Origin: Siderastrea siderea
Taxonomy: Eukaryota; Cnidaria; Anthozoa; Scleractinia; Rhizangiidae
Assembly (NCBI GenBank): GCA_964030785.1
Contig: OZ034970.1
Location: 2,473,911 to 2,537,910 of the forward strand
Reading direction: 5' to 3'
Length of the DNA stretch: 64,000 nucleotides
Shown here: piece after piece, positions 13,101-25,700 of the stretch
How the letters are laid out: each line of letters starts with the position of its first letter
How positions within the stretch are numbered: the stretch's first letter is position 1
Notes under the pieces: generated by a model
What the model was told of the DNA's origin: nothing
What the model saw: only the letters and a program-made list of their open reading frames with translations
Database searches by the model: none
Made by a program: the position numbers and the translations under genes

Positions 13101-15869
13101 ATTATACTGAGAGAACCATTATTCACCTTAATGTCTGTGACATTTAACATTTATTCCATGAGCATGTATGTACTGGATATAGGGTGGTAAGTAACCAACA
13201 AGGTACATAGCACAAAGTTGATAAAATCACCTCATATCCTGAATGAGCACAACAGAATTAATAATATTCCTTTATTAAATCTCAACTTTAGTTATCTTTT
13301 CTGAATTACGGGTGGCTGTATTTTGGACAAGCTTCTAGCTTTTACTTGGACGATATGCTATTTTGAATGCCATGGTACTTGGCATGCAGTTTCCATGCAT
13401 GCAGCAACATCAAATTTAAGGTGCCAGTGCATGAAGGGACATGTTGAAATTTGTGTTGCATGAGTTCAAAAAGCACCAGCCACACACCAAAGGGTGTCAC
13501 ATGTTGTTGCAAAAATGTAAGCACCTTTCGATTTCCTCTCTGCTAATGTTCCTGCTACAGTACATGCCTTTAGCATAACAATTGCAGTGTCGCACTGCTG
13601 TGTGTCTCTGTGACATGTCCCTGCAACATGTCCCCTCATACCCTGGCATCTACTGTATACAAAAGGAAGGAATTCAATGCCTGAAATTGAGAATTTAGTG
13701 TATTACTACTACGTGTATAGGGTCTCCACTGTGAGTCTGTCATGGATGAATTACTGTTTAGTATTTAGGCATACATTGGACATTAGGTTGGGATGAAAGT
13801 TCATAAATCTGCTGACCATTTTAGAACTGTTGATTGCAATGAAAAACTCCCATATGCAAACTCCCTTGAAAAGAGGACTTTGAGAAATGCACACATTTCC
13901 ACCTTATGCCACTAGAATAAAAATGCTATGGTGTCAAGACCTGGAGTCGTTACTATTCAAATAATATCAAATCTGATCATGTTAGTACACATCACTATCT
14001 TTGCTTAAAAAAAATCAAGAAATCTCCTAAACCGTTAAAGAACTCACTAATTGGCAAATTATGCATGTTTCATTTCATGTTTACTCCGCTTTGACAAGTG
14101 ATTAAAGAAAAATTTAGGCTTCCATTGTATTCAAGTTTATGTGTACACGTATCTGAGTGAAACGCATTTCAACTGAACTGCTGGTTAGCGTGTAGGCATT
14201 ATGAAATCACCTACAACTAATCACCAATGATACATGTAGATGCACGGAGATACACGTACGTGCTTACATGTGAAATGCCTACTCCTCAAATTATTCGGAT
14301 TTGCGAAGTTCTGATAGTGGTACGTCGACTACTTCTTGGTCGGTAAACGTTTGTTTTACTACGCCGGGCTTATCACACTTTGATGTGAAAAGTGTAAGTC
14401 ACAGAATGCCACGTGTGAACACTTTCGTTGTTACTCGATACCACTGTCCCACTTGGGGTCAATTTCACAAAGGCCGTTTTTGATTATGGTTTGCAACGTG
14501 CAAATTTGCACAGTGTAAGCGTCGCTTACACTGTGTGTTAAAGCTTGTTACACTCATTTGGCAGAATGTCACAAAGAAAGGAACTTTAAGCCCTCCATAG
14601 AAAACTAAATGTACATGAAATGTTAGTCATACCAGCTACGTATTATGAGGAATCAGGTTACATGTACTCACCGGCCTTGAAATCGATCGATCAGTCCGTT
14701 CAAACTTGAATCGAGCAATCATCAACCATCTTTACAATCATCTTCCAACAGAGCACGTTCTGAGTTGAGCCTTGCTAATCGTAAGCGAAAATAATCTAAA
14801 GAATAGCGTAATAAACCACTTTCACGTACGATAACCAGCTCTATTCGACACAAACCCATTTTATTTGAAACTCACCGCCGGTTACCCAGCTATGCGACCG
14901 GGCCGCTTTCAAGGGGTCATGTGATTTACAACCGCACGCTCGAGAATTGCAGGCGCAAGTAACCGGTGAATGTGTGTGTGACTGTGTGTGTTGGATTTCT
15001 CCGTGTTTATGTGCGTCAGAAAGTGAAACGTGGATAGTTTTTTACTCCAGTAGTTGAAGAGTTGTGGGATTCGATGCAGAGCTGCCCTCCCTTACACAAA
15101 GGTACAGTGTTAATCTTAAATTTCTTGAATAGATTCTACCTCCTCTTTGGCGGCCATTTTGGTTCGTTCGGTTCGGCTGAGGTCAGAAAAGTACATATAA
15201 GTTACTCGGCCGAGTTTGGCGACCAGACATAAATGTCCAGTGAAAAAAGTGAGCTTCATTTGCAACATATTCGAATTTTACCTAATAAGTTGGATTTTTG
15301 CAAGAATATAGAATAATAATTCTTAGATATTGACTTTTCTTGCAAGTAAATAGGTCGAATAAATTTCAATGACTGTGTTATAGTCAAGCAGCACTCTCGT
15401 TCTGCAGCCAATTGGAACGATCTTTACAACAGCTTGATATACAATGTCGCCTCAGGACAAACGTTCGTTACTCAAACTCAGTCAAAAAATTGGACTTTGT
15501 GAGCAAATATAGACAGGCTAAATTAGAATCTATCTGGCAAACCATCTGCATGTCACTGAATAAGAATGGACTCTTTTGTTCATAAAACATTAATACACAA
15601 GTAAGTAACTGGCTGGATATTCTAAAATTTCTCAATCAACATTACCTTCTGTAAAATCAAAGTGAACCAGTTTTGGTGTGAATTTTTATCAACTTACCAA
15701 TATTGTGTTTTTGCATTCCTTCTACCATGAATGACTGGGAATTATTAATTTAGGATAACCTTTATTGTACATGTGTCAACTTCAGATTTTACTTCCAATT
15801 CAATTTCTGGTGGTCTGCAATAGCAGTACTGTCAAGTTCTATTAGTTGAAACTGTTATTTAAACACACT
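13101..15869. other. Intergenic DNA, possible divergent promoter near 15000, no gene model
   Basis: No domain-bearing frame was found. A perfect palindrome lies at 14510-14534. Around 14900-15200 the DNA becomes more GC-rich. A plus-strand ATG at about 15074 opens nine codons before an AAAG/GTACAG donor-like site, and a minus-strand start in the context CAAAATGGCCGCC lies near 15150. These could be first exons of divergent genes, but I could not follow either into a second exon. Confidence 0.35.
14510..14534. repeat. Perfect 12-bp-arm palindrome
   Basis: ACAGTGTAAGCG and CGCTTACACTGT are exact inverted copies separated by a single T. It may be a hairpin or a dimeric protein-binding site, but nothing nearby decides between these. 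Confidence 0.8.
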
Positions 15870-18204
15870 TTAAAGTGCTACTACGATGAAAATTTCTTGT
15901 TTTGTTTTCACCTTTTTTTAACTTCAAACTGTTGAATAGATGCCATATTATATGAAAAGCGATAAATTAGATCGATATATGCTTACACGGCCCAGGAATA
16001 TATGTCCGAAAACCGCATTAAACCCTTCCGCCATTACTCAGTTCGCGAAAGAGAAGCCCGCGAATTTCATGGAAGCGGTCTTATCTCTAACCACGTGAAT
16101 TGTGCTCGTGACGTAGAAGTCTCAACCATCGCCACAACAAAGGCGAGAGAAGAGTATAATGAAGAGTCGAAAATAGATCAAAATAGAGAGCCAAACATTG
16201 CATTATATGGATGTGCTTTCCGTCGAGTTCGTTGTCCAGTTCTCTTGAGAGCGATTTAGAGCAAATTTTTTTTGGCGAAGTCGGCGAACTCGCAGAAGTC
16301 GCGCCATACGATGACAGTTTAGAGCCTCTCGCTACCGAAGAGGAAGTCGTCTCACAATGCAAGAATGGATCAAGAAGCCGAACAAATATCCCAATTATCC
16401 CAAATCACAAACACTGAAATCCTTCCGATAATACAACAAATTTAACTGTTTCACACGTCTGTCGTGTTGGGTCCGTCAGCTGTTTCTTACTCTTGCTTTT
16501 TTTTTTCTTGTCGATGCGCGTTGAATTTGTTGTTATGTTCACAGATTTGTTGCAGTATCCTGGATTGTAGTTAGAGAGATTTTAGACCTAAAGATAATAA
16601 ATCCTATAATAATAAGCTCCCTTCTAAAAGAAAAGCCCACATAACGCTACATGAAAGTTTTTTGAATAAATATAGAGCCCTGAGCCTAACATACATTCAG
16701 AATTTTATGGATGAGACAAAAGGTCGAGGAAAATAAATTCACGTCAACGAAGCGATGTCGCGAATCGCCCGTGTAATTGTGCGAACACGGCAATCTTACT
16801 ACCCAGTAAACAAGCAAATGCGATTTAATAAAGATAAACTCTGATTTACCATCAGAAGTCTAGGTATAAACTTTGGAATACGCCGTCACATCGAAAGCGT
16901 TACTGAGAGATCGGAGAAGTGGCTCCCTCGAACGCGGTGAAAGGCTCTTGAAATTATAGCTAATTATGTACGACTTTGGGAACTCGCTACGCCGTACGCC
17001 AAGAGAAATTAATTGATGTTGGCTACGCAGTACGCGGAGAGAGATAAATTGAAATGTACGAGGGATGCTAGGAGTTGGCTACGCAGTAAAAAGAACAAGC
17101 GATACACAGTCAGGTTTGTTATGGTCGATTAAGCTCGGTTGTTTATATTTTCACGTTATACATGTATGTGGCCGCGTAATTCAAAAACATTTCGCGTAAT
17201 GTTTTCGAACGAGGAATGCACGGCGATGTTCTTATGGTCCACTAGTTTATAGGAACTTCAAATAATATTCTTTTAGCGGAAGTTTAAGTGGGGAACGTCA
17301 ATAGTGCACAGAATACACGATAATGTTTTGCTACCACGTACCACGTAGCCAAGTTAAATAAACATAAATTCTGCGCATCGCGGAGCCGGCTTGGCGGCGA
17401 CACAGAAAATAGTTCATCAGGTGAGTTCATGCGAAGGGGCACATATTATGCAGTTAAGCCGAAATCTGTTGGGACTTATACATGTGTATGCACAAGACAA
17501 CCGAGCGAAGTATCTCTTAGGTATGACAGGAAATGTGTATCTTACCGTACATGTGATGTTAGCACAAACGGCAAATAAATATTCGCCCACCATTCGACGA
17601 TCCCGCTCAGATATGATTGCTGATGTTTTTCTTCCTGATGGCTCGAACTGATCCTGGTTTCAAAGTTTTCTTGTACCTTTCTCATAAAATGCTTGAGTAA
17701 ATCATTCAGCCGTAAAATACACAGAGCAAATAGTGTCCAACAGCATTGAAGTCCTTCCGGTGCACGCAAACGAAGCTTTTCCGCTTAAAATAAACGTACC
17801 CACTCGTCAATGAACTGTGAATGCCAATTTCCGATTCATCGATGCTTTCTTTGTCGTAATCTTCAACAACAGAGTGCCGACGACGCATACTGCGGCTCAA
17901 AATCGAAGAGATGAATCTTGCGAACTCTCACACCTCTCCGAATGCATAAGAAAGTAGCCACGTTAGTTTTGTTGTGTTGAGACTTCTACGTCACTTCCTC
18001 TCTGGGCCAACTCGGCCCAACTCGTCCCGGTCATTTTTGAATTGAGTAATGGCGGCAAGCCGAGTTCGAAAACTACAGTTAAAATAATCGGACTTCCCGT
18101 ACGAATTTCGACTTTAAACTTTGCACGGTGAGTAATATGTACTTATATTTTCGAAATATGGAGAGAACAAAAAATTCATATTTTTGATCATAGTAGCACT
18201 TTAA
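15870..18204. mobile_element. TTAA-flanked DNA transposon with short inverted termini
   Basis: The left end reads TTAAAGTGCTACTACGATGA. The right end on the opposite strand reads TTAAAGTGCTACTATGATCA, and both lie at TTAA sites (15870-15873 and 18201-18204). A second matched pair, TGACGTAGAAGTCTCAAC, occurs about 240 bp inside each end. Short acidic frames face inward from both ends: 16211-16417 on plus and 17706-17900 on minus. I recognise no transposase. The element is 2.3 kb and probably non-autonomous. Confidence 0.75.
16211..16417 (+). CDS. Acidic peptide frame within the TTAA transposon, unknown function
   Basis: A 68-codon frame is serine- and glutamate-rich near its start (SSSLSSSLESDLEQ) and contains a PYDDSLEPLATEEE stretch. 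Similar acidic PY..(L/F)EP-type segments occur at the start of some multi-copy cnidarian proteins, which I recall only as a loose resemblance. It overlaps another frame (16002-16259) in a different phase. It may be a first exon carried by the mobile element, or not coding at all. Confidence 0.25.
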   Translation: MCFPSSSLSSSLESDLEQIFFGEVGELAEVAPYDDSLEPLATEEEVVSQCKNGSRSRTNIPIIPNHKH

Positions 18205-18292
18205 CGTGCATTGTTGCTGACAGAAAGCATTTATGTGGGGCCTCTTTGCATGGATTTCCTGCCTGGATGAATAGCCCTACTTTATTTATGTT

Positions 18293-18323
<31 letters not shown>

Positions 18324-21289
18324 TTTGTTTTGTTATTTGCTAAATACTGTATACAAGACGGTCACCCACCAACTGTTTCAGTTTTGTAACTAAATGGTGG
18401 CTACATGTATACATAAAGGACAAGACAAGCATTTTAACCCTTTTTGGGTGAGAAATCTAATAAACTAGCCAGTCCACCCACTCTTTCATGTAGAGCTGGC
18501 CCTTCAAAGACCTTTGCAAGTCACTGAGTAGGTGTTTCTAGTTACAGTTCACCAATCAACTTCTGTTATGTTACAGTACTTTTTTGCTTCAAATTTTGTC
18601 AGTGGCTGAGAATATATACTATACACATGTACATGTATATACGGGTCCATTCAGTGACTATTTGGCTTGTTAAGCATACAATAGTATTTTTCATTGTTTA
18701 AAAATACACCATTTATTAGGGGCTGCATGTACGTAATTATAAGAGCACGCAAAAGGTGTGCCTGTAGATGCCATACCAAAGGCACTAGCTACTCCTATTC
18801 CTCTGAAAGGAACTGTACAATATGGTTGCAGTTTTTTGGTTATTTCCCTTGGTATTTTATGTTTATTTTACTTTGTTTTTTTTTTCCAGGTGCATTTGTT
18901 AAAAACTGAAAACAGTACTTCCAAGTCTAACAGGGAATCCTTGGCAACAAAGCAGATAAGAAATACCACAACATTTGCAGTTCAGGGCCTATTTAGATAG
19001 TCTGAGTTTTACTTATGCTGCTGGTCTGGCATATCATTGGAAATATTGTAACGAGTTCACTTCATTTATCATTGCCTCTGGCTATGATTGTCGAAAGGTT
19101 TTTACACATTTCAAAATCCTCCAGCATTTTCTATGCCATGCACGACAGACATGAGAAAGTTTTAGCTTTTACATTGTATTTGCATGGAACAACTTGCACT
19201 GTAGGCTGTTCATTAGCATGTCGCATACAACATAGTCTAAATTGGCCCTTTATATGTACAGTGTAGTATTATTACTTTTTCAATTAGACCTGAAACTGAA
19301 CAGAACAGAACAGAGGTATTAGTTTAAACATGGAGCAATCCTGTAGGGTGAGACACTTTTGCTCGGATCACTTGTTACATGTACATATTAAGCCACATTA
19401 GCAGTTCAGACATATTTGTAAGATTTTTACATGATGAAACTCAGGTCTAAATGATAAGTTTAAAATGTTCGTTTAGCCATGGACTTTTGCCACAAAAAGT
19501 TATAAATGAGGAAAAGCATCAAGAGGCAAAAAAACCAGGCTCAAAAGAAAACTGGGGCTATGAAGGAAAGAATGTAATAATTAAACATTAAGTTCAGCTA
19601 GCATGATGAAGGTGGCAACCAGCATAATGAGACGTCAAAATAAACCAAATTGAAGTCAACATGTACACACAGTGTACGTGGTTCTCTTTCCAGACTTTTT
19701 TTTGGAAACAGCTTTCTATCTTGCGTGTAATGGTTAATACATGTATTGAATGAGATCAAGTAACTGAAACTACAGCCCACCGAAGTTATACCTTCACAGA
19801 TTCCTTTCATTTTTGTGTTGTAGGTGAAGTGACAAAAATGAATAGGTATGAGAAAATCATTTTTTCAGTCTAAAGCTTCAGTTTATTACATGGTGATGTA
19901 AGATACTGTATCAACCAGTGGCAAATTGACTGTTTTACATAACTTGATAATTTTTCATATCTTTTGGCAAAAAAAAAAAAAAAACTCTAAGCACAAAAAA
20001 ATACTTTTAAGTTAAGTTACATTGTAATGTACATAAGAGATTTTTGGGGGCATATCTTTTTAATTTGTTTTTGACAAATGCTATCAAAATTAGATTGAAA
20101 TATAATATGTACTTGTAATATCAAAGTACATACACTGTAATCACTACGCAAGAGCTTGCTTTGCAGTTGTGCGTGAGTGGCAATTGTGCATGTGTTTTTA
20201 AATTCTAAGGGAGCAGCTCCTAAACCAATTTGATGAAATTCAGCCAAAGTTGTAATATAGTTTTCCAGCAATACCATGTCCGCAAATTTGAATTTTCCTT
20301 CTATTTGAAAGGTTTAGCTTTTTTTCCAGAGGTACATGTAGTGCCTTTTATCTCTCAGCCTTACATTGTGAATTTTTAATTTTATTTGAAAGTTTTAGCT
20401 TGTTTTCTTAAGGTACAAGTAGTACGTTTTATCTCTTATCCATACTTACACATGGAACTTTAGCAGCTTACAAACAAACACAGATGCAAAAAATCTGAAT
20501 CACGGTTTGTGAGACCACTGCATAAAGAATCAAATCCAGTGGCAATTGAAAGATGTACAGGAGAAGTCATATTTTTTGAAAGAAATTAAATTTTTAACCC
20601 TTTACTAGAATTGTTAAGCTTTAATCAATGGTTTGTACAAGTGTTTGTCAAAACAGTGGCCGTTACAGTAGCCTGTATGCAGACGGTCCTATGGAGTGGC
20701 TGATGACTTGATAGTCTAGCAATGGAAACATTTTTGGTTCCTCTGCTGTATTTGATTTGCAGTCGTAAAAGCTCTGGCTGATCAGTATTATTTTGCAAAT
20801 GTATCAAGTTCTGTAAAGTATGTTAATCAACATCTTCAGACGACAGTGCAATGCAACACTTTAGTTTTAACTGTATTTTTTTTGTTTGGCTCTTCAGTAG
20901 AGACTAAAATATTTCAGTCAACCAAAGTAAAATTTTGCAAAGTACAGTGTGTGTATCTGTAAATGTGTCGAATGTAACAACCATTTTTAATCCCTAGGCC
21001 GTCACTTGTCAAGCTGAAAAGTCATAAGCCAACTTAGAGTTCAGTTAATGTTTATAGGGTTGCTCCATGTTTAAAATCGATTTGGTATTAGAAAGTTTTG
21101 TTAAGATATACATTGTATAATCATTATTCACTGTACGTTGTTGGTTTTGGTGGTATGGCAATTGTAGTGCATGTTTATATTTTGTATCCTGGCCATTTGA
21201 ATTTCCGTAGAATATGTATTAGAAATTGCACTACAGTTTGCAATAAAAATTATCATTGAGGCACATAAGAATTGCTTGGAACGTTTGTC
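18205..21289. other. Intergenic DNA, no gene recognised
   Basis: Short frames only, none with a domain. A (TTTA)n microsatellite lies at about 18291-18326 and further ACATGTACATGT words near 18625 and 19375. A polypyrimidine tract followed by AG at about 18880-18890 looks like a splice acceptor, but the sequence after it meets a stop within a few codons. Confidence 0.5.
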
Positions 21290-21828
21290 AAACACTGTTA
21301 ACCAAAAGCCTGGAAAGCCCAGGGAAACCTGGGCTTCTAGGTTTTTGAATTCTTAGAACCTTGGGCTTGAGGCTTTTCAAGTACTGTGATGTTTTCCAAC
21401 CACACTAACCGGGCTTTTCAGGTGCATATGATATGTTCGAACCAGACTTTATGGAAAACCCTGGTAAAACCAGACAAACAAGGTTTTTGAGGTTTTGTCT
21501 TTGAACCAGACGTACCAAGAAAGCCTGGTTAAACCAGGCTAACCAACCTTTTCAGGTAATTTTTTCGAACCAGACTCGCCATAAAAGCCTGGTTAAACCA
21601 GACTAACCTGACTTTTCAGGTTATAATTTTCGTCCCTAAACCGGCCTTACCAGGCTTCTGTGGTACAATACAACCAGACTCACCCTAAAAGCCTGGTAAA
21701 ACCAGCCTTACCAGACTTTTTACCAGACTTGTTTTCTTCACAAAAGCCTGGTAAGTCTGGTTGAACCAGACTTGACCAGGCTTACCAGACTTTTTACCAG
21801 GCTCTTGGTGCAAGGGATAAGCCAGAGC
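21290..21828 (-). repeat. CCTGG/CCAGG palindrome-rich interspersed repeat, copy 2
   Basis: This is the inverted partner of the repeat at 3746-4345. It ends GGCTCTTGGTGCAAGGGATA, the exact reverse complement of the other copy's beginning. It is made of TAACCAGA, CCAGGCTT and TAAAAGCCTGG words in variable order. The two copies bracket 16.9 kb that carries no coherent set of transposon genes, so they are more likely two independent insertions than the ends of one giant element. Confidence 0.7.
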
Positions 21829-22486
21829 AATAATTTCTGCTGATCAAAATAGGAGTTCTTGCTCGTCGTGAAGATTTGCACGCGCGATACTTGCTTACGA
21901 AAGCAGTTTTGGTTTTGCAGCAAAATGTTTGAATTTGCCGCTTTTTCAACCCAAAATTGCCTAATCTGAAACAAAATAAGCTCGTTCAGTGCATAAACAT
22001 TTTTTTTTTTCAAACGACGGGGATCGACAAAATAATAGAATAACGTGATAATCAACTTGTTTTCCAGGCTAAAATTGGAACACACGAAATGATAACGCAA
22101 TACGGTGCGTTGAAAATGCAGCGTAAAATCGCGCAAACCGGAAATAAAACATGCACGAAACTTTTGTTTTTATCTCGAAATTTTGCTCGATGACCCATCC
22201 TGACTTTTTGTATGCATGTAACATCAATAATGTCAATTCAAATAGTAGCAGTTGGGGGAAAGTTATTAAGTGGAATTTTTTGTAATTCAAAAAATGACTT
22301 TTCGATAGAACTTAAGTTCTACCGAATAACTTTTTGCCATACCGCCACAGAAGTTAAAGAATTTAGGGATTTAGGGAGCTTTCTAAAAACGGAATAAAAA
22401 GGGTTAAGTGACCGAATTTGTTTTTCAGATAGTTGGCAAAAACTGAAAGTATTGCCCGACAAAAAGTGGTGTTAAGATATTCATAG

Positions 22487-22757
22487 TTTGCCCACATGCT
22501 CAGAAATATGTCTTTGTAATCTTTCCTACGATGATGTATTAAAAGGTCGTTTAAAAGAAAGTTGTCTTCATTTGCAGGATAATTCGAAAAACGAGTGGGC
22601 GTTCCAAAAAGCCATTACAATTCAGACTTATCGTAACTATCATCCCATTCCCGTTCCTTTTAATATCATCTCTATTATTGTTATGGTGGTGAGTGGTCTT
22701 CTAAAGAAATCGAAGGTAGCGCCAGCAGAAGAGACAGAAGAGTCAAAAGACTATCAA
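22487..22757 (+). CDS. Exon: TRP box and proximal C-terminus
   Basis: The coding frame runs without a stop from the TTCATAG acceptor to CAA/GTAAGT, a near-consensus donor, and ends in phase 0. The key stretch is NSKNEWAFQKA, then PIPVPFNII, then a hydrophobic run (SIIVMVVSGLL) and a charged end (EETEESKD). TRPC-type channels carry EWKFAR followed by a proline-rich PFN motif in the same arrangement. The acceptor is only moderately pyrimidine-rich, and an alternative AG lies at 22502-22503. The frame upstream is closed at 22473. Confidence 0.65.
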
Positions 22758-25700
22758 GTAAGTTTGCTGTAAAATTTATCTTTTCACAACCCTTGAAACA
22801 CAACAACAAAAACTAGAGGGTGTATGGTTCCAACCTTCCCCCCCCCCCTCCCCACCTCCCATTCCCCTTGTGTCATGGAAGGGGTATCAATTTGTTTGCT
22901 CGTTCGTACAAAGACAAATGATATTTAAAAAAGGATATTATAGATGGTCGTAACAAAGGAAAAAAGATCTCAGTGAAAACACAATTCTTTCCTGGCTCTC
23001 TTCGTTTTGTTTATTGGTTTGTTCGATCGTTTTCTGACGTTTTCAGAGGGCCAAAGCTTTAAAAAAATGATCATGTCAGGTTGTCGGTTTCATGAATTTA
23101 ACATACTGGTAAAAAAGCTTCACATGGTGAAATTCTCGTCAGCTAAAAGTGGGGATATCTCAGTTTCGCATTGGCAAACGTAGCAGTGCTAATTAGCTCA
23201 ACTCGTTCTACAGAATTAATTCGACTGTTTCAGAAATACAGAATGAGGTAGAACACCTGTAAAACCGATTAATTGCATCACTAATTATTTTTGTTTCAAT
23301 CCATGGTGTATACAATTAAACTAGGACTTGTTAGAACCGTAGTGGATAGGGTTTATAACATAAACAACGCGTGGTCGGGTTTCCATATGGGACATCAAGA
23401 AACTAGTTTATATTTTGCGCAAAAACTGCTTTCCTTCTAGTTTGATGGAAAAGGTCTTCAATCAATATCTTACTAGGGTTCAGGAGTTCTACAGTGCCTG
23501 GTGAAATACCAACACATTATTATAAATGACCCTACCCAGGTCCTCTATCAAATGTTGCTCAAAACAGAATAAGGCAGCTACTTGAACGTTATTGTCATAA
23601 TTTAGATATTAAGTTAGCATTTTCTTCGTTTAAAATAAGAAACCTGTTTAGTGTAAAAGATTCTGTCCCCAAGGAGCTACGCTTTCACGTTATCTATAAG
23701 TTTGCTTGTGCAAGCTGTAAATACTTGTTATATTAGTGAAACCACTCACTATTTTTCCTCACGCGTTCGTAAGCATCTTTTTTGGGACAGGAACTCTCAT
23801 ATCTATAAACATCTCCAATCCTCTGAACTATGTCGCTTGTCATGTTCTGAGGATTCCTTTACTATTCTTGACATAGCCGCCACCAAATTTCACGTTAGAC
23901 TCAAAAAGGCCATGTTCATCTGTTGGGAGAAGCCTGTTTTGAATAAACAGTTGCATCATGTTAATCTGTCTCTTTCCTTTTAGCGTTTTTCTTAGTTACT
24001 TAACTTCTTTAAGTGGTTTGCTGCACGTTTAACCGCATTTCCTTTAGTTTAGCAATTTGATGGTTTTCACTAAGCCCATCATATTAACGTTTCTTACAAA
24101 TTCAAATGCAATGAATTTTCTATCAACTGAAAATGACAGAGATCACTGTTGAAACATGTCTTGTAAACTTAAAAACGTTGTTTTAATTCAAACAATCACA
24201 GGTAATATTTTGTTATTATTCTACATAATGATCAGATTACAATGACATACACAGAGAGCGAATGGTGAATAACATAGGCGGCAGTTGAACAAATAAACAA
24301 ATATTTACACGCGAAATGAAAAAAAAAATTATAAGGGGGGAGAAAAGCGTTTTCCTTCTAGGTTCCAACACATTTTTTTAGCGCTTATACAAGACGGCCG
24401 CTTTATGCTAATGGCATCACTCTGTCGTTTAAAAGGAGTTTTTTAGTTCGGATCATGGCTAGTTTGTCCAAAGGGCGCTAGCCAGCCGTAGTAAGGTCAG
24501 AACTGGTCTCCTTTCATACATAGAACTAATTACACTCTCTTAGATAGGGTCGTTTCTCATTAATGAGGCTTCACTTTTCTTTTTCTTTCTTCACAAGATG
24601 AGCACGAAGGTTCTTCTGGACAGCTACAGGCTCAAATACGGGGATTTCTTTCCGCCTCCTACAAGTAAGGCTACTGAAAATCACTATACTTAAAGTTGAA
24701 CATGCGTAGAAATCTTACCTTGACCGGCATATCCGATATTATAAGTGTGAATTCCGACTTTGTGAAGGCATCATTCCTTATTTCTGGGACCGGAATCCCC
24801 CCCCCCCCCTTTTCCGCCTCTATAACTCCGAGAATATTAAAGTTATGACAACAAACAAACTGTTTTCTTTGAGGTCCGCAAAGTCCTGACGACGTCCAAT
24901 AACATAAGAATCACGTCAGGTTCGCAAACGGCGGCAATCTTGTATCCACAATCTTGGATTTCTTGATTTTTTTCCAAAACCACCGAAATGTAATACAATT
25001 GACGAAAAAGTACTCGAGAACACGATAAAAGAACAGAACACCAATATCATGAAGAAATAGAAGAGTTACCTCAAGAAAGTTATCATTTTTCGTTCTGAAA
25101 TGAAAATTCAAAATTGTGAAAAAAAAAACTGCCTGCACAATGTGGTTGCCATCGTAACGTCAGATTTGATGGAAGAGGAATTGAAGCTAAATGATGCTTG
25201 GATACCTACGATCAAAAAGCACAACAGCCGACCTGTGAGGAAACAACATCTAATAGTCGGAATAATAACGAGGATCGAAATGCACCAATAGCAGCGAACC
25301 AACATGCTACAAATAGCGACACGTAAACAATGGACCTCATCGCCTAATGAAGACTAGCACTATTGCAGTCGAAACGTGGCGATCAACAACTCAAAGCGTT
25401 TCCATTGTGAGACAAGCGTCGAATAAACGTTCATCTTTCCTATTTAAGAGTTTGTACGGAAATGCTATGAAACATCTTAAATTGCCACAAATAAGAAAGG
25501 ATTCGAAATGAGAATAATTTGCCTTATTTCTTTGTTGCATTGGTCATTTTCTGAGGGCTTCCTGGGCTTGTTTGAAGCTTTTTGGGTGAGAAATTGACGT
25601 TTGCATCGTTAAGAATTAGTTAAAGGTATGAAATAGTTTGACACTGCACCTCACTTGAAGGTCGATAAATTCCATCACAATAAACGAATCGCCATAAAAC

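Noticed and set aside
3746..21828. A giant (Polinton-like) element bounded by the CCTGG repeats
   Set aside because: No polymerase, integrase, ATPase or capsid frame lies between the repeats, no target duplication was seen outside them, and the interior holds unrelated independent transposons.
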